In this document: piece after piece, positions 34,001 to 42,545 of the stretch
Position numbering within the stretch: the stretch's first letter is position 1
Layout of the letters: the number at the start of each line of letters is the position of its first letter
Origin: Ditylenchus dipsaci
Lineage: Eukaryota; Nematoda; Chromadorea; Rhabditida; Anguinidae
Length of the DNA: 64,000 nucleotides
Reading direction: 5' to 3'
Assembly: GCA_004194705.1 (NCBI GenBank)
Contig: SADC01001393.1
Location: 1 to 64,000, forward strand
Notes under the pieces: model-generated
Databases searched by the model: none
Told to the model about the DNA's origin: nothing
What the model saw: only the letters and a program-made list of their open reading frames with translations
Program-made: the position numbers and the translations under genes

Positions 34001-37000
34001 ACGATCGGCAAAATCGAATCCTCACGATATTTACTATCAGACTGTAAAAACACAATTGAAAAATACTTCGAAAATCGGGTTAAAAAAGTGTCGGACCCAA
34101 GGCGGGAACGAACTTTTTGGGGTGCGGGTTAGCGGGACTCGACTGTAAATGGGCACCCCTCATTTTTTAATAGCTTTCCGAAGTTAAGACCATCTTGATT
34201 AATAACTTCAAGATCTTCAGGAGTCGAAAATGAAACATGCATGTCGGTTTAATAGAAGATGTACGGTATAATTCACGCTTTGACTCTTTTTTTTGTGTTT
34301 ATAGCTTTTTCTTTTTAATATTTGAGACTATTCTGTTCGGCGTCATCGTAAGTTTTAAACTCTCAATATTGCGCAAAATATTTGAAATAAAATTAAATGA
34401 TACAAATAAAATTAGCCGAATTTGAAAAAAATTTGGAAAAATTCAACAATATTTAGGCTGAATTAAAAAAATTAAAGCCAAATTCGAGAAATATAGGCCG
34501 AATTTGACAAAAAAAAATTCAAGAAAACAGCGAAAATTTGTGGATAAATCGTTCTTGTCAGAAAAAGGCATTCACCCCACCCCTGTCAGTCTGACATAAT
34601 TTATGGATGTTCCCTATAGAAGATGTTGTTTCAATAATATAGTTAGAAAGTTGAATTGACAACATGTCGCCTTTTTGTCGGAAATCTGGCGGCTTTTTTT
34701 TGTCGTATATTTGGCGCATTTTTTTTTCAACTTATTATTCATCAATTATTTTAACATAGATCGATTTCAATTTTCACACCATTACGTAGCACTGTATCTC
34801 AGCTTTTGTATAAACGATAACATTTAGCTGTATAATTTTGAAAATTACGAGATTTACATATTTAGATGGACGAACATGAGCCAAAAACTTACTTTCTTGT
34901 AATACGTAAATCTTTAATTTTTGAAATTATACACCTCAATGTTATAGCTCATTGGAATGCTGAGGTTTGGAAATACACGTTGGTGTAAGAATTCAAACTA
35001 AATTATGGTGAAATAAGGTAGAAAATGCAAACTTAACAATTAGGCCTCATTTTTACGACTAAAAGACGCCAGACGCCAAACTTCAACCCATCCATAGTTA
35101 GAAAAAAACCGATCCGTGCTCTAGAGCAGTGCTGGGAATGCTGGGAAAAAATTACTCGTCCAAGTCCTCGTCCTCGTCTTTGCCTTTTAAACATGTCGTC
35201 CGCGTCTTCGTCATCGTCTTTGCCTTTTTTAAATCGCGTCCTCGTTTTCGTCCTCGTTTTTTCTCGTCCATAAAAATTTTTTTGTCTGAGTTAAGAAAAA
35301 AAAAAGTTTCCAGTCCTTTGGTTTAAATATGTTTTTACATTTTTATTTGTCTAATTAAAAAGGAGACTAAGGAGACTACTCGTAAGGAGATTTGAGCCGA
35401 AAATGCAAAAGAAGCTAGGTGCTCAAAAATCATTTAGTTGGACCCCTGAAACTTTTTTAAAACACAGTTGATTTTTAAAAACCACATTTGAATGTTTAGG
35501 TTGCAAAAATAAACAATAATAACCTTTTGGCTATACTATAGAATCCCCCCCCCCCCCGGCTAGCGAAAAATTTACTTTTCCTCAAGGGAAAGGACCCGTC
35601 TCATATTGATTCTCGTGCTCTTAAACAGCACGCAAACACTTCGGTTTCCGAAAAATCGAAACAAAAAATTTCGATTTGCCTTGGTCCCCCAAGGTAAAAA
35701 TTTTAGTAAAATTCAAAAAAAAAATTTTTTTAATTCCCGCTGAAACATTTTTAAAGGATTTAGGGCTTTATTGGGAGAGAAGGGAACAAAAGGGGTTACT
35801 AATCATAGAAAGCCCACTAACAAGATGATTTGAACATAGTTTTGAATACTGGGCCTACCGCATAAATAACTCTGGTAAGGTATGTGGGTGTGCGCATCTC
35901 AACTCCAAGCCCCCTGCACCCCCGAAGGGGGCGCAGGAGGCACTCGCTCACCTTACACATAATTCCGAGAAGGTTTCTTGATGAAAAATGCATATAGAGT
36001 CTCTTTTTGCCACGCCCAGTTGAAAACATGGTAAGACATCCGAAATAGTCCAGAATTCACTCTTTTAAGGTTTTGCCATAAAAGTGGCCCCTTTTTCCCT
36101 TACCCTCACAATACAGCCCGAAATCCCTTAAAAAATTTTTCTGCGGGAATTCAAAAAATATTTTTTTTAATTTTCCTAATTTTTTCATCTTCGGGACCAA
36201 GGCATGTCGAATTTTTTTTTCGTTTTTCTGGAAACTAAAGTGTTTTCGTTTCCGTTTCAGAGCACGAGAAACAATATGAGACGGGTCCTTTCCTCTTGAG
36301 GAAAAGTAAATTTTTCGCTAGCGGGGGGGGGGGGGTGGAGGCGGAAATTCTGTAGTGTTACCACCTTTTTTTGCAGACAAAAGATCACTCGCTACCATTC
36401 AGACGCCGAAGACCACCTGCCACAATACAAGCCATTGTCTCGGCAGTCTCGATATCCACCAACCAAACATGATGATCCTATCATAAAAGAAGCTATTCGG
36501 ATACTTGAGGCATCTTGCCAACTGCTGGATGAAACAGCCATAAGAATTGCCGCTGTTAACAATGAAAACCAGGTTATTTTTTTAACGTAAAGCTGTTAAA
36601 TTGCCCGGGAAATTCTAAATAAGGGATATCTCCAGGGAATTCTCCAGCATACCCCAGAAAACGGAAAAAGAGGAAACATGAATTTCTGGTTCACTACTCG
36701 AAAAAATTGGGAGAGGCTAACAAATTTTGCTCTGAAAATTTGGTTCTTATCGGTTATCCGCACCCCACTTACTTTTTCCACAAAATAGTCAAGTTACATC
36801 ATAGAAAATAGAAAATAGGTGGGGTGCGGATAACCGATAAGAACCAATCACAAACCAACCAATTTCAAATCGAAGTATAAAATGACATGTTCATATTGAG
36901 ATAAACTTTTTTTTCTTGTAAATCGCACTGTTCCTAATGCTCCTATTTTTTCCCGGGAAATAGGGCTGATAGTTGTCTGGAATTACTCGGGATGTTTTCC

Positions 37001-37221
37001 GTTTCACAGCTCTGATCCTCACATAAAAAATAAAATCGCAACTTTAGATCAGACCGAGTAGAGACGCCAAGGATAACCGAAGTTTTCGATTTCCTAGTGA
37101 AATCCGCAGAAATGATGGTTCCAGAAGCGATGCAGAGTCTCCTAACCAGCCATTTGCTCAGTCTACAACCACAACAACCACTAAATTAATCAAGGAGACA
37201 CTCACCACTACCAATTATTAA
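28093..37221 (+). CDS. Unrecognised five-exon gene, about 378 residues
   Basis: I do not recognise the product. Exons: 28,093-28,257, 28,432-28,672, 29,004-29,362, 36,377-36,572 and 37,048-37,221, all joined by GT..AG introns in matching phase. The start context is ACCATGG. The N-terminal exon (VFRDKLISLVDLLPDESAKL) looks helical. The middle is Gln/Ser-rich and low complexity. Exon 3 ends with a helical block (EIRRDVVADLRPLEQVYTET, LYKKVFSSYLRSQVE). Exon 4 has EAIRILEASCQLLDETAIRI, and the Thr/Ser-rich C-terminus ends TLTTTNY. There is no signal peptide or membrane span. Exon 3 needs one extra base at two runs: AAA at 29,183-29,185 and TTTT at 29,271-29,274. With both, its phase meets exon 4 exactly, which is strong evidence that the frame is right. 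Intron 3 (7 kb) is nearly all palindromic elements. Confidence 0.75.
28725..28960. mobile_element. Palindromic element occupying most of intron 2
   Basis: The ends GACGCCACTTGCACATA and TATATGCAAGTAGCGCC are inverted. Inner words TCGACTCAAAATG and CATTTTGAGTCGAT also pair. It fills about 70% of the 331-nt intron 28,673-29,003 of the five-exon gene. The ends resemble the GGCGCTACTGTMATATA family. Confidence 0.7.
29427..29672. mobile_element. Tigger-type MITE (CGTATTTCCTCTA ends)
   Basis: The left end GCGTATTTCCTCTAGC and right end GCTATTAAAGGTAATACGGTA match the termini of the Tigger element at 43,185-45,096. The interior (GGAATTGGTAGAGCTCG) matches 25,560-25,720. It is in intron 3 of the five-exon gene. 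Confidence 0.65.
29765..30348. mobile_element. mariner-type palindromic MITE, 0.58 kb
   Basis: The ends ACAGGGTGTGCAATAAAAAC and GTTTTTATTGGACCCTTGTA are inverted and TA-flanked. The arms match almost throughout (GCGCTATTGTTTGTGATATT region against its inverted copy). Confidence 0.8.
30450..31170. repeat. Palindrome in intron 3 (GACATCACAAATGTTT arms)
   Basis: Arms about 30,480-30,800 and 30,880-31,165 are inverted, sharing ATTTTCATCATTTTAACTGG and CTTGACTGAATTATTGTATA (with mismatches). Confidence 0.75.
31380..32045. mobile_element. Palindromic element with hairpin module copy 3
   Basis: Arms 31,390-31,560 and 31,885-32,045 are inverted and include GCATATAAAAATTACTTAGG-type words and GCCTTGGTCCCCCAAGGC. 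The centre (31,685-31,800) is the most regular copy of the UUCG hairpin. A 16-G tract precedes the left arm. Confidence 0.8.
32036..33805. repeat. Direct duplication of about 760 bp (period about 1.01 kb)
   Basis: 32,036-32,795 and 33,045-33,805 are near-identical in direct orientation, from TATATAAGGGAAAAAGCCCG to TCATTGGAAGCCTTGAA. Almost every difference is one base in a homopolymer (for example GGTTTTGG against GGTTTGG, ACCGGGTAT against ACCGGTAT). The 249-bp spacer carries TTGCCACC words. The second copy stops where the pogo MITE begins. No LTR or coding features were seen. It lies in intron 3. Confidence 0.85.
33806..34146. mobile_element. pogo-type MITE, left end truncated
   Basis: The right end GGGACTCGACTGTA is complete. 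The arms are inverted around about 33,930, with CCCCGCTAACCGGCACC against GAGTTAGCGGGGTTTTGG, CGATCGGCAAAATCG and AGTGTCGGACCCAAGGCGGG. About 80 bp of the left terminus are missing at the junction with the direct repeat. Confidence 0.7.
34147..34671. other. Intron 3, unassigned AT-rich sequence
   Basis: It contains loose AATTTGGCCGAATT-like words at 34,415-34,520 but no clear element or exon. Confidence 0.4.
34672..35085. mobile_element. Palindromic MITE (GTCGCCTTTTTGTCGG ends)
   Basis: The left end GTCGCCTTTTTGTCGG and right end ACGACTAAAAGACGCC are inverted and repeat GGCG words. The core GTAGCACTGTATCTCAGC is the one shared with 14,735 and 22,056. Confidence 0.65.
35525..36345. mobile_element. 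Palindromic element with hairpin module copy 4
   Basis: Arms 35,525-35,750 and 36,110-36,345 are inverted: CTAGCGAAAAATTTACTTTT, CCTCAAGGGAAAGGACCCGT, and a C-tract facing a G-tract. The central module at 35,878-35,968 has lost part of one arm. It ends 32 nt before exon 4 of the five-exon gene. Confidence 0.8.
36735..36850. repeat. Short inverted repeat in intron 4
   Basis: TTGGTTCTTATCGGTTATCC near 36,738 and its inverted copy near 36,826-36,845, with GCACCCCAC inside each arm. Confidence 0.7.
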
Positions 37222-37499
37222 GCAATCAATTTGTTTTTTGTTTTCGCGTGGGTGTTCTGATGATAATTTGTACTAGAACAAATGTGATATGTCTAATTTT
37301 TAAAGTTTTTTTAGAGCATAAACATATATTTAAAAATTATCGTCAAGTGAAAAAGCCTTTAGCGAAGGATAGACTGGTCAGCCACCAACCACTTAAATCC
37401 GCTTTGAGCAAGCGATGTATAAAAATATGGTGTTCTTACCAGTGTTGGAAATTTGACTCACTGTTTTTTTATTTAAACAATTAAGTTTTTACCCCCCTC

Positions 37500-37575
37500 C
37501 GGTAGGGGGTGCACTTAGGAGGGTGCACTTAGGGGGGTGCACTTCAAGGGGGTGCACTACAGGGGGTGCACTTCA
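37500..37575. repeat. Tandem GGGGGTGCACTT repeats
   Basis: Five copies of a 14-17-nt unit, GGGGGTGCACTTCA and variants. A second cluster in the same orientation is at 39,235-39,272. The hAT element has inserted into the last copy of the first cluster. Confidence 0.8.
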
Positions 37576-37578
37576 GTC

Positions 37579-38343
37579 TAGGGTTGTCGAGCGCTCGAAA
37601 TTTTCGAGTCGAGCGCTCGATTCGATATTCGAAATTCGAAATTTTCGAGCGCTCGATTCGAAATCGAAAATTTTCAGCGGCTTCGCCGCCTCATTAATGG
37701 ATTTTTTTAGAAATAAATTAATCGAAACCATGGTTAATCGACCACACACGACCGTTTTACCACACCAAACGAATAAGCGGCCGAAAAAACTAACATTCTT
37801 TGTCCATAGTTGTGCTTGATCAAACGGCGCAGATCGGAGACTCTGAGATCGCAAAAAGCACCGCTCTGGCTTTTTTCGCCTCAGAAGGTCCCAATTTTTT
37901 GTTCGCTAAGTTTTCCTTGGGCCTTGCCGATTTCAGATGACCCGAAAGATGAGTTGTTGATCTACTCTTTGGCAGTCTTAGCTCTTCCCCACAAGTGAAA
38001 ATAGTCTTTCCACCGACTTTCTTAAACGATTTCCAAACTTCGCTTGGCATTTTTCTAAAACAAGAAAAATTCACCATTACATTCTTCTTTTTTTGTGTGC
38101 TGCAAGTTCCAAACTATAACTCGAAAATAAGCGCTCAAAATTCGAAAGCATAATTCGAAATTTTTTTCGAGCGCTCGAAATTCGAAAGCATAATTCGAAT
38201 TTTTTTTCGAGCGCTCGAAATTCGAAAGCCTAATTCGAAATTTTTTTCGAGCGCTCGAAATTCGAAATTTCCGCTCGAAATTCGAAAATTTTCGAACTTT
38301 CGAGCGAAAAGTTCGAAATCGAGCGCTCGATTCGACAACCCTA
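37579..38343 (-). mobile_element. hAT element with perfect 8-bp target duplication
   Basis: The TIRs TAGGGTTGTCGA / TCGACAACCCTA are flanked on both sides by CTTCAGTC (37,571-37,578 and 38,344-38,351). TIR sequence and an 8-bp duplication are diagnostic of hAT. The arms are packed with CGAGCGCTCGAAATTCGAA-type words that are themselves palindromic. Minus-strand remnants (about 38,077-37,820) read SEVWKSFKKVG, then TTHLSGHLKSA, resembling a BED zinc finger with a missing Cys. The catalytic domain is absent: non-autonomous. Confidence 0.88.
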
Positions 38344-38351
38344 CTTCAGTC

Positions 38352-39902
38352 ATTTTTCATATATTTTTTATGTTTTTGTCTTGAAGGGAAAGCCATAATT
38401 TTATGTATTTTGAACCAAAATTTGACTTTTTGCTTTAGGGAACCAAGGTGAATTGTTGCTTACAAGGTATTCAACTATATTTTAAGCCAAATCTTCTGTA
38501 TACGGCGAAGCTTCTATATAGATTTGATCAAGAGCCCTGTTGGGATTCATTCAGTAAACTATCTTTAATTTACGTCTTTCTGTCTTTTAAGTATTTATTT
38601 ACACTCAAAACGTTATTTCACATAAGCTTGAGATCAAGCTAGTTGTCTTGCATATTATATCAGTTGCATAAAAAATAATTATTTGAGGTACTATCCATGT
38701 GGTTCGACTGCCAATAACCTAGAAAAAAATGCGCCCAAAGAGAATTGAACCTATGACCTAGAAAAAGCAAAAATTATCCTCTACTCTTATTCACAATTAC
38801 CATGTTTATCGAAATCGGTTTATATTCCTTTTTTACATATATTTTCGATAGTTTCTGTGCCCTCTAGGTGGTGTAGAGACAACCCAGTGAACATTGGGAA
38901 CAATCTATGGGTCTGAGAATAGTCTCCAAAAAATAGGTTAGCTGTTAATCAAGGTTATATGATATTTATTGCGCCCGCAAGTAATTGAATTGTATTAAAC
39001 CAGAGCTGGTATCTGTACATATTAATAAGACTCCTACTTATTTTGAGACCCTAAATCTTATTTATTTTTAGATTTTCATGTCAAAAATGTTTTTTTAGCA
39101 AAAAAAGAAAGCAATAAGGACTGTGTAAAATAGCATGTTTTTACCAAAATACCCGAAATATACTTATCAATCGTAATATACGGCTCAAATGTTGCACCAC
39201 AAAAACAATAACATCGGCTAAACACCAAACTTAGGGGGTGCACTACAGAGGGTGCACTTCAAGAGGGTGTGCTTCAACTTTTACGTTCTAAATCTGGCTT
39301 GAGAATAGTGAAACTACGATTTGATGATATTTTTACAGTTTTGTGAGTCTCGCGAAACGTAATCTCCCTGCTGTCGAACCATCTTTAGAATGCTCGCATT
39401 AGTGCGAAAAACAGGTTTTGGAACTTAAAAAACCAACTTTAATTTTTTTAGTCTGAACCAACCAAACCAAATGGTCGTCCGCATGGAGCAAAAAATTTTT
39501 TTTTCTTTTTCGTATTCCAAAACTATTTTCTGGACTAATTCGGACACGCTGAAGACGGTTTGATAATAGCAAAATAAGAATTTGTATGGTATTTTTTGAG
39601 TATTGGGACACAATTAATTTTACCGAAACTCGTTTTTCCCAAACTCAAAAAAAGAGACAAAAAATCGTTTGTCTTAGGGCGCGAAATGGCCGTCACGAAA
39701 TATCTTAGGGTGCGAAATGGCTCGGCTAGAAACGGGCGAACCCAGCGACACGCACCAACCAAAAATGAGAAATGCTTCTGAAGTGCCAAAACGAAAAATG
39801 CGGGAAAATTATGTCGGGCAAATTTTGTCGCGGCAAATTATGTCGAGCAAATTGTTGTCGGCTATATAAATTAAGTTATGTAAAGCACTATATCAGTCGA
39901 AT
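38352..39902. other. Intergenic, no gene recognised
   Basis: AT-rich. It includes GGGAACCAAGGTGAA (38,437), a degenerate copy of the GCCTTGGTCCCC word, and the tandem GGGTGCACTT cluster at 39,235-39,272. Short overlapping frames at 39,400-39,790 on both strands are not convincing. Confidence 0.4.
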
Positions 39903-40095
39903 AACATGGGTGGCTCAGTGGTAATGTGCTAATGTAGTCTGAACGTGGTCGAGTTCGATTCCAGTACGGTATATAGTTTTTTGTATAAAATGACAAATTT
40001 GTATCTAAAAAAATTCTCGTTTGAATATAACTGGTCCCCGCCTTTTGCGAATTTGAAATTGCCCGTGTAACGCGCTGGTATGACCCTTTAATTCC
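39903..40095 (+). repeat. tRNA-derived SINE, copy B
   Basis: The head GGGTGGCTCAGTGGTAATG (A-box-like) is followed 45 nt later by GAGTTCGATTCC (B-box, about 39,950). The tail TCTCGTTTGAATATAACTGG, then CCCGCC, then CCCTTTAA matches copies A and C. Confidence 0.7.
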
Positions 40096-40312
40096 TTCAA
40101 AAAAAATCCAAATGCAATATATGACAGTAGTGCCGGAACTTTGATATTGATATTATTAATCCAACTTCTAATTCTGCACAAGTTTGTCTGACATGCAACA
40201 CAAGTTGTCGACAAAATAGGGTTCTCAGCCCACGTTTTAAAAACACAAACTTGGTATAATCCTTTCGTGTTGACACTATCTCCTTAACAGCTTTCGCCCC
40301 TCCTTTAACTTC
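40096..40312. repeat. Half of the SINE-associated palindrome
   Basis: AATCCTTTCGTGTTGACACT and the upstream words match the right half of 13,459-13,930. The left half is deleted. Confidence 0.6.
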
Positions 40313-40974
40313 ACTAACTTATACACCTAAAAACTGCGAGGAATCGGTTACAACTATTTCCAGCACTGCTTTACTGTCAGCAAACGCCCTAATTTTGAAA
40401 TTTTATGCAAATGACCATCAAAATAAAAGGTGGCATGGAATTAGACATCGTTAAATGTTTTATTAATTTGAGCTCTGGCAAAATATTACTTTTTATATGA
40501 TGATAGCTAAATGGAAGTCTAGAATCTTGGCGACTGTTTAGTCCTAGCAGAAGGAAAGTATGAGAGATTGAACACAGCAGAAGAGAGAGAAAGAGCGAGA
40601 AAGAGACACACAGCTAACTTATTTCTTTATTCCACACATGACTCATCCGAACACAGACGTTCAAACCTTATATACTAACAAGGACAGGAGATAACGTTGA
40701 ACGCTACAAGACAAATGACGGTTCAAACAGAGGACACAACAGCGACATTTTGGTATATGAAACGTGTGACTCGTAGATAATAGTTAGAAAATAATAAACA
40801 AATCAGCCGAGGGAAAACCGCGAAACCCATTGATTTTCGGAAATTTAGCCTGTAAATAAACCCAGTAGGTGTCAAACCAACCCTGCGCTGATGGTTTTGT
40901 TAAATAGCCAAGAATGTGAGGATCATTTGACACCAAACTTGTGAATAAAAAGAGATGAAAAATAGGGTTTAACA
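40313..40974. other. Intergenic; purine-rich GAGAGAGAAAGAGCGAGAAA tract
   Basis: About 40,550-40,770 has an A/G-rich tract followed by TATTCCACACATGACTC. This could be an LTR fragment, but no repeat partner, primer site or coding region was found. Confidence 0.3.
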
Positions 40975-41935
40975 CCGGATCCGTGTTCAGCGAGGTCGAT
41001 TTGCATATGAAACTAGTGTTTAAATTTATTAGTCACTGTCAAATTTTGAACTCCGCTCAAGACAATAAACATTCAAATTTGAAAATCAAATATTCATTGT
41101 CTTGAGCTGAGACGCTTGAGCCGTTTTCAGATATTGAGCTGAAAAAAATAATATATAAGTTGGGTCACAAACTTCTTCTAACTTTTCTTTCGCACGTGAA
41201 ATCCTGGATTTTAACACCGGATTCATGTTCAGCGATGTCGATTTGCTTATCAAACTAGTTTTTAAATTTATAAGTCACTGTCGAATTTTGAACTTCGCTC
41301 AAGACAAAAATCATTTGAAAATCAAATATTTATTTTATCGAGCTGAATTCAAAATCTGACAGTGACCTATGAATTTAAAAACTATTTTATAAGCAAATTA
41401 ACGTCTCTGAACACGAATCCGGTGTTAAAATCCAGATTTCATGCGCGAAAGGAAGTTAGAGAAGTTTGTGACCCAACTTATATGTTATTTCTGCGTATTT
41501 TGTCACGACTTTTTTTTAAAATATTGCTGTATATAGTGTCAAAAAACCGTAAGGCTCTGTTTATTCTTTTTTTGTAAAGAATTTTGATAGATATTGTCGT
41601 TAAATAAAGGTACAGCTTGTAGAAAGTCAGAAGTAGACATAATGAGAATCCCTACCCTAACAAATAAGTGGTGATTTAGATCGACTTTATAAAAAAACAG
41701 GCTATGTTTAGTATCAATAGAAAGCTGAGCTCCTAGGAAACATTTTGGTGTATTATGAGCGTGGGTGCAGTATGACAATCACGACGCAGCACTTGAAAAC
41801 ATGTGGGTATCCAGCTGGATTTTGTTTTTTACCTTTCGGACCCTTTTTCACCTACTCCGTCAATGATTGAAGCGGGAAGAGCACGCACCATCGTGTTCAG
41901 CGTGAAATTTCGAGTCAGAATATATCCTTTCATTT
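40975..41935. mobile_element. Palindromic element, TTCAGCGNGGTCGATTTGC family
   Basis: It contains two left-arm-like blocks (40,975-41,105 and 41,213-41,330) and one right arm (41,340-41,430). It then has the outer right arm (CTTGTAGAAAGTCAGAAG, ACCATCGTGTTCAGCGTGAA at about 41,889). It is a rearranged relative of 16,660-17,935. Confidence 0.65.
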
Positions 41936-42545
41936 ACAAGTTTGGTGTCAAAATATTCCCACACTCTTGGCTATTCAATAAGACTATCATACAGAGAAAG
42001 GTAATTAAAGTTATAGCTAGAATTTGAAAAACCTTCCACGATGTCCAATTCCATGATATCCCGCCAGGACTATTGAGAACTTTTCGGTAGGCGCGGAACT
42101 GACGTTTTTTCGCAATTTTAATTTACATACTCATTAGCAACTTACACTAAAAATGTAGCTCTGCTTCCTGGCGTCATTTTCAGCATATGGTTGTATAAAA
42201 TTATCTAAATCAAAATTACAAAAGAGTTAGTTCCAAATATAATCCCGAAATCCTACCCCTCAACAGTACTCATTTCTTCCCGGGTCAAACCTTCGCTAGC
42301 TACCTTTCTTTTCTGAAGTTATTTTGGTGTGTAAACATTTCTATCTTGTTCCCCATAAAATTCTGACTCTAGAAAGTCACCAAACTCTTTGAAAAATTAA
42401 TAAAATTGGTGGAGGTTAAGGCTATATGAAACTAAGTACGAGTAAAGGCGGGGTAGTTAGGTTGTTATCCAGAGAATCATCAACCAGAACGACCTACAAC
42501 TTCCCTTCCTAAACTATGAGCACCATCAATAAGGAATATACTTAA

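Noticed and set aside
37508..39272. Terminal inverted repeats made of GGGGGTGCACTT
   Set aside because: Both clusters are in the same orientation, so they are direct and not inverted; a larger element cannot be claimed.
40550..40770. Solo LTR
   Set aside because: Purine-rich tract and TTCCACACATGACTC look suggestive, but neither TG..CA ends nor a target duplication could be found.
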